Below are positions 1-6,005 of a stretch of 9,022 bases of DNA, piece after piece. Position 1 is the stretch's first letter. Every line of letters begins with the position of its first letter. The translations under genes were made by a program, and so were the position numbers. A model generated the notes under the pieces. That model was not told the origin of the DNA. It was given only the letters and a program-made list of their open reading frames with translations, and did no database searches. Source of the stretch: Prevotellaceae bacterium (GTDB taxonomy: Bacteria; Bacteroidota; Bacteroidia; Bacteroidales; UBA932); contig JAITAP010000249.1 in assembly GCA_031284065.1 (NCBI GenBank), forward strand, positions 1 through 9,022. Direction: 5' to 3'.

Positions 1-2
1 TC

Positions 3-160
3 CGTCATTCCGAGCGGAGCGAGGACCGGAGCTCGGCGTAGCCAATCTCCCACCTTAGCGCCAAACCCGTCGTCGTTGCTGTTCCCGTTGACTGTGCTCT
101 GTTGTTGGAGGTTCCTCCGCTGCGCGCGCTCGTGCCTCGCGCACTCCGGTCGGAATGACG
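3..160. repeat. Inverted-repeat element with CGTCATTCCGA ends
   Basis: The ends at 3-19 and 144-160 are inverted copies of a 17-bp sequence with one mismatch (CGTCATTCCGAGCGGAG against the complement of CTCCGGTCGGAATGACG). Inward the two arms keep a looser resemblance: GCGGAGCGAGGACC on the left, and a GCAGCGGAGGAACCTCC-like stretch on the right read in reverse. From general knowledge, sequences beginning GTCATTCCGAGCG are common intergenic repeats in many bacterial genomes, including Bacteroidota. No convincing coding sequence lies inside. The open frames that cross it are rich in Arg and Pro, as expected of translated GC-rich repeat. Confidence 0.6.
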
Positions 161-163
161 GGT

Positions 164-220
164 GGGGGCGGGGGCGGGCGGGGGCGCGTTGCGCGGCGGG
201 GGCGGTGCGCAACGCCCCCC
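164..220. other. G-quadruplex-prone tract overlapping a GC hairpin
   Basis: Positions 164-184 read as four G-runs (5, 5, 3 and 5 bases) separated by single C residues, the classic pattern for a very stable parallel G-quadruplex. The last G-run also forms the outer stem of a hairpin at 181-220. GCGTTGCGC (186-194) pairs with GCGCAACGC (207-215); after one C/C mismatch, GGGG (181-184) pairs with CCCC (217-220). The G-rich loop is 195-206. Quadruplex and hairpin compete for bases 181-184. Function is unknown; replication or transcription pausing is possible. Confidence 0.55.
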
Positions 221-227
221 AGCCGGT

Positions 228-344
228 AAGGCAGATTTTTCATAAACGCAGGTCAACGACCTGCGGAGCGACGAACAACGAGTACCGGGCTGCCTGAAAG
301 GCAGATTTTTCATAACCGCAGGTCAGCGACCTGCGGAGCGACGA
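228..344. repeat. Pair of 47-bp direct repeats with internal palindrome
   Basis: Two direct copies lie at 228-274 and 298-344, differing at only a few bases. Each begins AAGGCAGATTTTTCATAA or a near variant and ends CTGCGGAGCGACGA. Each contains a hairpin: CGCAGGTC-AAC-GACCTGCG at 247-265, and the corresponding CCGCAGGTC-AGC-GACCTGCGG at 316-336. The copies are separated by 23 unrelated bases. The spacing and the small copy number do not fit CRISPR. This looks like a REP-like palindromic intergenic repeat. Confidence 0.65.
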
Positions 345-346
345 GC

Positions 347-474
347 GGCGTTCGTAGGGCGTTGCCCTACGCTAATGATTACGCCCTTTCAGGGCTTTGG
401 AGGTGGGGACGCGGGGGCTCGGCGTTCGTAGGGCGTTGCCCTACGCTAATGGATTACGCCCTTTCAGGGCTTTG
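347..474. repeat. Pair of 53/54-bp direct repeats built of two palindromes
   Basis: Copies at 347-399 and 421-474 are identical except for one extra G in the second. Each has two palindromes in order: GTAGGGC-GTT-GCCCTAC (354-370 and 428-444), then GCCCT-TTC-AGGGC (383-395 and 458-470). The 21 bases between the copies are unrelated and GC-rich. Units of this type recur in intergenic DNA of Bacteroidota, from general knowledge. No protein function should be inferred from the open frame that crosses them. Confidence 0.65.
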
Positions 475-508
475 CATAGCGAGAATTGCCGCCGCCGGTT
501 TGCGCGGT

Positions 509-529
509 GAGACGCACGCCGTGCGTCTC
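509..529. repeat. GAGACGCAC palindrome
   Basis: Arms GAGACGCAC (509-517) and GTGCGTCTC (521-529) are perfect inverted copies around the loop GCC. The following bases TAC extend the familiar GTAGAGACGCAC-type repeat known from many bacterial intergenic regions. It lies between the direct-repeat pair ending at 474 and the ATTCCCC palindromes starting at 578. Confidence 0.55.
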
Positions 530-577
530 TACTGCGCCTCCGTTCCAATTGGCTGCGCCGAACTCCGCTTCGCTCTT

Positions 578-741
578 ATTCCCCGTAGGGGAATAATATC
601 AATAGAAAAGATTTTGTCCGCTTTCGGCGTTAGCCTAACCCGTAGGGTTTTAACAGCGTCGTCATTTTCTATTATTCCCCTACGGGGAATTGAAAAAGGG
701 GGCGCACGTTTTTCTATTGATATTATTCCCCTACGGGGAAT
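578..741. repeat. Inverted repeat with 32-bp perfect arms and a third internal copy
   Basis: Bases 578-609 and 710-741 are exact reverse complements over 32 bp. Each arm contains the 17-bp palindrome ATTCCCCGTAGGGGAAT followed by ATATCAATAGAAAA or its complement. A third, slightly shortened copy (665-690) lies between them in the same orientation as the right arm and lacks about six bases. A related smaller palindrome, AACCCGTAGGGTT, sits at 637-649. Transcribed through, the region would fold into alternative long hairpins. No gene is supported here; the open frames on both strands translate the palindrome into the same Ile-Pro-Arg-Arg-Gly-Ile-like peptides. Confidence 0.7.
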
Positions 742-770
742 TGATTGAAAATATTTATTAGGCTTTATAT

Positions 771-795
771 AATGTGCTCTCGTTGCAACAAAGTC
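771..795 (+). repeat. 25-bp motif, single copy of the element end found at 8715-8935
   Basis: This stretch begins AATGTGCTCTCGTTGCAACA and ends AAGTC. It is identical over all 25 bases to 8911-8935 and, inverted, to 8715-8739. All three are preceded, on the motif strand, by a TATAT-rich run. Here the motif stands directly after the ATTCCCC palindrome group and directly before the ATTAATC tract, with no inverted partner nearby. It looks like one end of a short mobile or palindromic element whose other end is missing or has diverged. Confidence 0.65.
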
Positions 796-885
796 ATTAA
801 TCATTAGTGATTAGTGAATAATGAATAGTGTGCCGCGCTTCGCGCCATTAATCATTAATCATTAACCATTAATCATTATTCATTG
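796..885. repeat. ATTAATC-rich tract with GC hairpin core, 3' end of GH2 gene
   Basis: ATTAATC/CATTAATCATT units are repeated on both sides of a short GC core. The left part contains CATTAATCATTAGTGATTAG, and the right part runs through 845-885. The core has GCGC-TTC-GCGC, and the AT-rich flanks are imperfect inverted copies, so the whole can fold into a stem-loop. The stop codon and last few codons of the minus-strand GH2 gene lie inside the right flank. The stem-loop could act as a transcript end, but there is no clear U-tract to call it an intrinsic terminator. Confidence 0.5.
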
Positions 886-3352
886 TTTTCAGCGTTTTTT
901 CGGCGCTTTTCAGCCCTGCGGTGGTTGCCTTTACCTTGACGGCTCCCGGCGTTTGGGTGGAGCGCAGAATTGCCAGTGCAAAGCCGTTGTGCAGCATCCG
1001 CTTGCTGCCGGCAAACAGCTCGTCGCTCGAGTGGTCGCCGTTGTCCACCGCAATGAGCCGCGCCGCGCCCGAAACCTCAAAGGTTACCTCGCCGCTGGTG
1101 GCGGGAACTGTACGTCCCGCCTTATCAACGGCGTAAACTTTCACATACTGCAAGTCGAGCCCGTCGGCGCGCCAGTCGGCAGGATTTTCCACCTCCATTT
1201 TGAGCGCAACGGCCTTTCCGGTCGTCTCGAGCGTGTGCCGCGCAGCCTCCTTTCCCGCGTTTCGGGCAATTGCCGTAACCGCTCCGGCGCTGTAGGGCGC
1301 TTTTTCCCACAAAATTATATTCCGTCCGGTAATATTGGCAGTGTCGTTTTTCTTTGTGCCGATTGACTTTCCGTTTACCAGCAACTCCACCTCTTCGGCG
1401 TTGGTGTAGGTGTAAATATCGTATGACTTGCCCTCCTGCCTGTTCCAGTGCGACGAAATGGGTATTTTTCCCACTATAATATCGTTTACTTCTTTTGTTT
1501 CGCTTTTGTCGTCTGCCACGCCAATGTGGACGAGCGGCTCGTTGGAGAACGCCGTTTTTATCAGGTATGCCTGCGGGAAAGGCTCGAGCGCGTGGTTGAA
1601 AAACGAGTATGCCCAACCCTTGCGCGGGTATCCGCTCGATTCGCCCCAGTACTCCACCGCGCCCCAGTAGGCAAGGCCTACCATTCGCTCCCTGTCCATG
1701 CCGAAGTACGGCGCAAGCAGCTCGTTGGAGGTTGCCTCGCTTTGGTAAATAATCATGTCGGGGGCGTGCTTCAGGTAGTCCCCGTAGCTCATGTAGCGGT
1801 AGTTGAAGCTTGAAATATCGGTAACGGTGGCAAGCTCGGGGGGTATGACCTTTACGTTGAAATCGGGGTCTTCCTTTGTTACGGCGTTGGCGCGGGCGGG
1901 GAACATGGCGACGGTGGTCAGGCGCGTGGGGTCGTAGCGCTTGAGCAGCACGTCGAGAATCCTGTAGCCGGTTACGCCCCAGTCGCCTGTTGGGAAGCCC
2001 GTCCAGTCCTCCACAATTTGCAGCTCGTTGCCCAAGCTCCACAGAATAACGGAGGGGTGATTGCGGTCGCGCTTAACCCACTCGGGGAGGGCCGTGCACC
2101 ACAAGTCCGCAAACGGTACGCGCCCGCCCGTGTACTGCTGGCTCCACTTGTCAAACAGCTCGTCGGTAACGAGAATACCATGCTTGTCGGCCAAGCGCAA
2201 AAACGATTTGGAGTACGGGTTGTGCGAAGTGCGCACGTGGTTGTAGCCAAATTCCTTCAGCCGCTTAAAGTAGCGTTCAATTGCCCTGTCGTAGGCGGCA
2301 ACGCCCACCGCGCCCAAGTCGTGATGGTTGGCAACGCCTTTGAGGAATACCTTTTTGCCGTTGAGCTTAAAGCCAAAATCCTTTGAAAACTCCAGCGTGC
2401 GGACGCCAAATTGCTCGGTAACGCGGTCAACGATTTTTCCGTTGTCGGCAAGCGTAATTTCGGCAGTGTAGAGGCGGGGCGTTTCGCAGCTCCAAAGCTG
2501 CGGCGAGGCAAGGGTTACGGCCGGCAACAGCGCTTCCTCCGTTCGCTTTTTGGTTTTTGCCGGAGCCGCCGCCTTGCTTTGCCCGGCGAGCGTTCCGTCC
2601 GGCGCAAAAATCTTTGCCTCGATGCTTACGTTGTGCTTTCTCCCTCTCAAGCCCTCAACCTCCACCTGAACGCTGACTTCGGCGCTGCGGTCTGTGGCCT
2701 TGGGCGTGGTAATGAAAATGCCATTTCGCGCCACCGAAACGGAGTCTTTCAGCGTCAGCCACACATTGCGGTAAAGCCCGCCGCCGGTGTACCAGCGCGA
2801 ATTTTCGAACTTCTGCGTGGAGCAGTACACGGCAACCACATTTTTGCCCTCGTAGCTTACGAGCTTGGTAATGTCCGCATCGAAGCCCAGATAGCCGTAA
2901 TCGGTTTTGCCAACGAATTTTTCGTTAACGTAAACGTCGCCAACGTACATTATTCCCTCAAAGTCGAGCAAAATGCGCTTGCCTTTCCATCCGGGATCGG
3001 CCTCAAACGTCTTGCGGTACCACGCCTCGCCCATTTGCTTAAAGCCGCGATTTCCGTGCGCCGCCTTGTCCCACGGCATTTCTATCTGAAAATCGTGAGG
3101 CAAGTCAACATCGCGCCAGCGGCTGTCGTCGAACGCGATACTTTTTGCGTCGTTGGCGCTGCCCAGGTAAAATTTCCAGCCGAAGTTAAAGCTTACTTCC
3201 TCGCGCGGCGAGCTTTGCGCCGAAGCGCTTATGCGGGGCGAAGCCCCTGTAAATGTTTCCGGCAATGCTGCCGTGCTGCGGTTTTGCGCATCGGCAGCGG
3301 CCGTGCACAACGACAGCAGGCCAAGCAAAAAGGGGGTCTTTTTCATTCTCAT
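869..3352 (-). CDS. Secreted glycoside hydrolase family 2 enzyme (beta-galactosidase-like)
   Basis: This is a retaining exo-glycosidase of family GH2. Numbering is from the chosen start (827 residues). Residues 1-23 are a signal peptide (MRMKKTPFLLGLLSLCTAAA, ending ADAQ), so the enzyme is exported. Domains follow in order: GH2 sugar-binding jelly roll (about 54-203, with DDSRWRDVDLPHDF), Ig-like domain (204-323), TIM barrel (324-608) and a DUF4982-like domain (638-708, VELLVNGKSIG). The last is a GH2 C-terminal Ig-like domain (716-823). The conserved RTSHNP motif is at 374-379. E443 in SLGNE fits the acid/base, and E539 in IIYQSEATS fits the nucleophile. The substrate could be a beta-galactoside, glucuronide or related glycan; the sequence does not decide. 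An in-frame ATG at 3403 would add 17 residues before the signal peptide and is less likely; ATG at 3346 is also possible. No Shine-Dalgarno is visible. The gene is GC-rich, unlike the two genes upstream of it. Confidence 0.94.
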   Translation of the reverse strand: MRMKKTPFLLGLLSLCTAAADAQNRSTAALPETFTGASPRISASAQSSPREEVSFNFGWKFYLGSANDAKSIAFDDSRWRDVDLPHDFQIEMPWDKAAHGNRGFKQMGEAWYRKTFEADPGWKGKRILLDFEGIMYVGDVYVNEKFVGKTDYGYLGFDADITKLVSYEGKNVVAVYCSTQKFENSRWYTGGGLYRNVWLTLKDSVSVARNGIFITTPKATDRSAEVSVQVEVEGLRGRKHNVSIEAKIFAPDGTLAGQSKAAAPAKTKKRTEEALLPAVTLASPQLWSCETPRLYTAEITLADNGKIVDRVTEQFGVRTLEFSKDFGFKLNGKKVFLKGVANHHDLGAVGVAAYDRAIERYFKRLKEFGYNHVRTSHNPYSKSFLRLADKHGILVTDELFDKWSQQYTGGRVPFADLWCTALPEWVKRDRNHPSVILWSLGNELQIVEDWTGFPTGDWGVTGYRILDVLLKRYDPTRLTTVAMFPARANAVTKEDPDFNVKVIPPELATVTDISSFNYRYMSYGDYLKHAPDMIIYQSEATSNELLAPYFGMDRERMVGLAYWGAVEYWGESSGYPRKGWAYSFFNHALEPFPQAYLIKTAFSNEPLVHIGVADDKSETKEVNDIIVGKIPISSHWNRQEGKSYDIYTYTNAEEVELLVNGKSIGTKKNDTANITGRNIILWEKAPYSAGAVTAIARNAGKEAARHTLETTGKAVALKMEVENPADWRADGLDLQYVKVYAVDKAGRTVPATSGEVTFEVSGAARLIAVDNGDHSSDELFAGSKRMLHNGFALAILRSTQTPGAVKVKATTAGLKSAEKTLKTMNND

Positions 3353-3484
3353 TAGCGTTTTTGTGTGGAGTAAAAATAGCGTGTTGCATACGGTACGCCA
3401 CATTCCGTTAGTAATGTGCCCACAAATATTTCGGCGACATTCCTACGGCTGCGATTTTGCTCAATCGGGGATTATACCCGGTAA

Positions 3485-4357
3485 TCATTTACGATTTTTA
3501 TTGCTATCGGCAGGAATACTTCTAAAAAAGTCCGGATTTCCTTTTTCCGTATTCCATCGTACATATACCGTTTGCTTTTCGCCTGCGCTGTTTACCGCAT
3601 TTTCAACTCTGACAACCTCTCCCGCAGCAAGAGATTTTTGTTGCTCGGGGGACAACTCGACGCCGTCAATTTTTTTTACGGATTTTGCTTGGAGAATTAA
3701 AAGCAAACGCTTATCTTTGCGGGGTGAAGCAGGAGAATTTATGGTTGCTTCCCTATCTTTGGTCGCCGGGCGGGATTGTTTCGCCTCTCCGGATTCACCC
3801 GCTGAAGACAAGCCAGACGATGCAAAGTTATCTTTAGAAGCTCCTTGATGATTTATTTCATCAAGGAGCTTCGCTTTTTCTACCTGCGTAAGTGCGTGGT
3901 CATAATATCTTTTTCTATTCGCGTCATTGGCAATAACGGCTTTAACAGTGTAGTCTATACCGCCTATCCTTAAGCCTGCCACGTAGTAATCAAAATTTTT
4001 AATGTTAGGTTTTTTCGCTTTTTCCTTGTTCTCCAAAGTATGGATATAGATTGAAGTTTCAATGATTTGGGGAATAGCGACCATCGACGGAATATGTCCG
4101 GGCTCAATTGTGCTATGGTGCAATACTTCTTCAATAGAGCTGCGGGAAATGGCTATACTTTCTCCCGTATCTTTATTGATGTACTCGCCTCTCAAAGTTT
4201 TACCATATTCAAGAGCATTTTGCCTGTATTCTCTCAAATCTTCACTGTAAGGCGCTTCTTGTCCGGTAATCTCAACAGCCTTACTGCTACGTAGCTTCTC
4301 AAGTCGAATTTCTTTCTCTACATCCGTCCCGAATGATATTTCAAAAATATCTGCCAT
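3485..4357 (-). CDS. LPD3-like (barnase-fold) polyvalent-protein domain protein with DUF3945-like tail
   Basis: This 290-residue protein has no signal peptide or membrane segment. Residues about 22-167 resemble the large polyvalent protein-associated domain 3, a predicted nuclease-like fold related to barnase/EndoU/RelE. Typical features are RQNALEYGKTLRGEYINKDTG, the HH pair at 80-81, AIPQIIE, FDYYVAGLRIGGIDYTVKAV, and YYDHALT with H154. A Ser/Ala-rich linker (171-213) leads to a tail (214-277, DKRLLLILQAKSVKKIDG then LSPEQQKSLAAGEVVRVEN) that resembles DUF3945-type modules of Bacteroidota mobile elements. These domains are usually parts of very large phage or conjugative-element proteins; here they stand alone. 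An AAGAAGAG stretch (4360-4367) lies just upstream of ATG, very close for a ribosome site. The gene is AT-rich relative to its GH2 neighbour, suggesting transfer. Nuclease activity is inferred from family only. It could be an element remnant, a toxin-like cargo gene or a neutral relic. Confidence 0.8.
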   Translation of the reverse strand: MADIFEISFGTDVEKEIRLEKLRSSKAVEITGQEAPYSEDLREYRQNALEYGKTLRGEYINKDTGESIAISRSSIEEVLHHSTIEPGHIPSMVAIPQIIETSIYIHTLENKEKAKKPNIKNFDYYVAGLRIGGIDYTVKAVIANDANRKRYYDHALTQVEKAKLLDEINHQGASKDNFASSGLSSAGESGEAKQSRPATKDREATINSPASPRKDKRLLLILQAKSVKKIDGVELSPEQQKSLAAGEVVRVENAVNSAGEKQTVYVRWNTEKGNPDFFRSIPADSNKNRK

Positions 4358-4452
4358 TTCTCTTCTTTGGCACAGAGGCGTATGATTTTCTCATGCCGCC
4401 AACATTAAAAAAACGAATCACTCTCTCCCACTACGCCCGAAGCGTCGAAAGC

Positions 4453-5433
4453 TTAAGAAAGTTTTTCGCGGTATAATTTGGCAAGCGATTTTCGGTAATC
4501 CCAAATAGCAAGGAACGCCAGCCCAATGAAAAAGAAGGATATGGCGAAAGGCACAACATAGTGCAGCACGCCATTGCTCCGACGGGAGGTTTCGGCAAAA
4601 TCCTGAATAATCGTAACAGGCTCCGCGTAAAGTAGCAATTCGGTATTGTTTTCCAGTATCTGATTGTTTAAGGAAATCAGTTCCGCATGGTATAGCGGCT
4701 GTGGCTGCTCATTCAGCACTAACAGCTGTCCGCTACTTGCGCTTTTTTTGTTCCTTTCTTTTTGGAAGTACTCAACCCGTTGCAGGCTATCCAGCCGAGT
4801 CTGCTGGTGATTCAGGTAGCTTGTTCGCTCATTGAGCTTCTCTATGCGCTGCGCATTATGGCGTTGTACATAGTCATTATTGTTGATAAAATTTACTATG
4901 CTTTTCCGGATGTGCGGAAGCGCTTCGGTGGAGTAAACGTGCACATTAACGTAAAACATACTGTGAAGTATTTGTTTTATTTTTGTTGAGTCCCTGGAAT
5001 TGGAATATTCATTATTTTCATCCATAGCATCGGGCAAACCGTCTTTATTAAAGTCAATAGCGTAACATGCCTGAATATGTTTAATTTGTTTGGCTATATT
5101 TTCCGGAATAGCCAGCTTGTTCACCAGCTCCCGAAAAATATTGATATTCCTTTCCCGCGCCAAGTTTTCATTAATCAAGTTTACGTAAAAAAAGTCATTT
5201 ACTGTATTCACCCTCATAAGCAAGCGTGTGCTGTAATCAGGCTTGCTGCGAATGTATAAAATTCCGCCTGTGGCTACGCCCACAAAGATAAAACAGGCAA
5301 GCCTGACGCTTTTTCTCAAAAGAAAAAGAAAAAAAATCCTTGTAATTTTAGCGAGCCATCGTCCAAAGTTTTGCAAAATTTCCCATAAATCAATTTCCTG
5401 TTCGACGTCGTTTTTGGTAGATTTGTTTTCCAT
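4453..5433 (-). CDS. Wzz-like polysaccharide chain-length determinant (co-polymerase) protein
   Basis: This is an inner-membrane protein of the polysaccharide co-polymerase type, which sets the length of O-antigen or capsule chains. Numbering is from the chosen start (326 residues). A short cytoplasmic N-terminus (EIDLWEILQNFGRWL) is followed by a basic segment and membrane helix 1 (about 42-61, FIFVGVATGGILYI). A long periplasmic region follows, with a probable coiled coil at about 190-230 (RIEKLNERTSYLNHQQTRLD). Membrane helix 2 is at about 290-311, before a basic end. This two-helix layout with a helical periplasmic loop is the family hallmark. There is no C-terminal kinase domain. An EF-hand-like loop (D127-F-N-K-D-G-L-P-D-A-M-D138) is present in the periplasmic part. 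ATG at 5442 would add MFF; neither start has a clear ribosome site. The next gene lies 95 bases downstream on the same strand, so co-transcription is possible. No glycosyltransferase or flippase genes lie in the window. Confidence 0.87.
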   Translation of the reverse strand: MENKSTKNDVEQEIDLWEILQNFGRWLAKITRIFFLFLLRKSVRLACFIFVGVATGGILYIRSKPDYSTRLLMRVNTVNDFFYVNLINENLARERNINIFRELVNKLAIPENIAKQIKHIQACYAIDFNKDGLPDAMDENNEYSNSRDSTKIKQILHSMFYVNVHVYSTEALPHIRKSIVNFINNNDYVQRHNAQRIEKLNERTSYLNHQQTRLDSLQRVEYFQKERNKKSASSGQLLVLNEQPQPLYHAELISLNNQILENNTELLLYAEPVTIIQDFAETSRRSNGVLHYVVPFAISFFFIGLAFLAIWDYRKSLAKLYREKLS

Positions 5434-5697
5434 AAAGAACATGTGTAATTAAAAGTAAAAAATATGAAGTCATTTGTATTTTAGTTGTTATTTGTTCATG
5501 TTCAGCTGCCCGGCAAGCCGCAAAGACACGCTTCAATTGTCGCGGATATTGAGTAGCCATGCATTGTTGCGGCCGGACGAAAATATGGCGGCGCCGATTT
5601 TTTGAAAAAAGTACATGCGCCCTGCGAAAGTTACACAATTCTGATTTTTGCTCTTTTAGCGCAAGCTCTACGCATTGGTTTCGCTTAATTAAGGGAA

Positions 5698-5730
5698 CAA
5701 AGGTAATAAAAAAAATAGAATAAATTACAA
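5698..5730 (-). promoter_or_regulatory. Candidate Bacteroidota promoter for the Wzz-like gene
   Basis: On the minus strand, TACCTTTG (5705 to 5698) matches the TAnnTTTG -7 consensus of the phylum. A TTG (5730 to 5728) lies 22 bases upstream, within the range tolerated for the -33 element. Transcription would start near 5690, giving a leader of about 250 nt before the Wzz-like start codon. The match is short, so this is a proposal only. Confidence 0.4.
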
Positions 5731-5856
5731 GGGGAAAAATATTGTGATATTAAGTTAATGGTCGATTATCAATTTTTCCGTCATTGTTTCATTTCATTCG
5801 CAGTGGCGTTAATGGATACTTAACATATCGGCAACCTTTCCTGCGCCTTTGGCCTG

Positions 5857-5864
5857 CAAATTTA
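5857..5864 (-). promoter_or_regulatory. Second minus-strand -7 box (TAAATTTG)
   Basis: The minus strand reads TAAATTTGCA from 5864, a good match to the TAnnTTTG consensus. No TTTG or TTG is found at the expected distance upstream, and the box lies more than 400 bases from the nearest minus-strand gene. It may be an alternative promoter or chance in AT-rich DNA. Confidence 0.25.
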
Positions 5865-5923
5865 GCCCGGAAAAGCGCATAGCTGAATTTTAGTCGGTCA
5901 GTAGCAACAACCAATTTTTTTCC

Positions 5924-5931
5924 TAAATTTG
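5924..5931 (+). promoter_or_regulatory. Candidate -7 box for the lamin-tail protein gene
   Basis: TAAATTTG, followed by CA, matches the TAnnTTTG -7 consensus and lies about 75 bases before the ATG at 6006. No clear TTTG is found at the usual -33 distance. Initiation would be near 5938, leaving a leader of about 68 nt without a Shine-Dalgarno sequence, as is normal in this phylum. Confidence 0.4.
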
Positions 5932-6005
5932 CACGGCTAAGCTGCTCGGAGAATTAAAGCTGAGCCCTTTTTGATATTAGCTGTAAATTCATTACCAATT
6001 GATAC

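Larger units (their letters stand above)
5443..6005. other. AT-rich divergent intergenic region
   Basis: This 563-base spacer separates the minus-strand Wzz-like gene from the plus-strand lamin-tail gene. I see no convincing gene in it. An 82-codon frame on the minus strand (5390-5638) begins at a TTG, overlaps the Wzz-like start and has no recognisable family. The spacer contains three TAnnTTTG-type -7 boxes (two minus, one plus) and long A/T runs around 5700-5760. That fits a divergent promoter region with a long leader in front of the Wzz-like gene. Confidence 0.6.

Noticed and set aside
228..474. CRISPR-like direct repeats
   Set aside because: There are only two copies of each of two different repeats, with 21-23 base spacers and internal palindromes. 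There is no regular array and no cas gene in the window.
362..804. Open frames on both strands across the repeat cluster
   Set aside because: They translate the palindromic repeats; both strands give the same Ile-Pro-Arg-Arg-Gly-Ile type peptides. No ribosome site or domain is seen.
2411..3355. 314-codon open frame on the plus strand
   Set aside because: It lies wholly opposite the GH2 gene, whose domains and catalytic motifs are clear. The product is Arg/Ala/Val-rich with no recognisable domain, as expected of a GC-rich shadow.
5390..5638. 82-codon minus-strand frame between the Wzz-like gene and its promoter
   Set aside because: It starts at TTG, overlaps the start of the Wzz-like gene out of frame, and has no recognisable family or ribosome site. 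A leader peptide cannot be excluded but is not supported.
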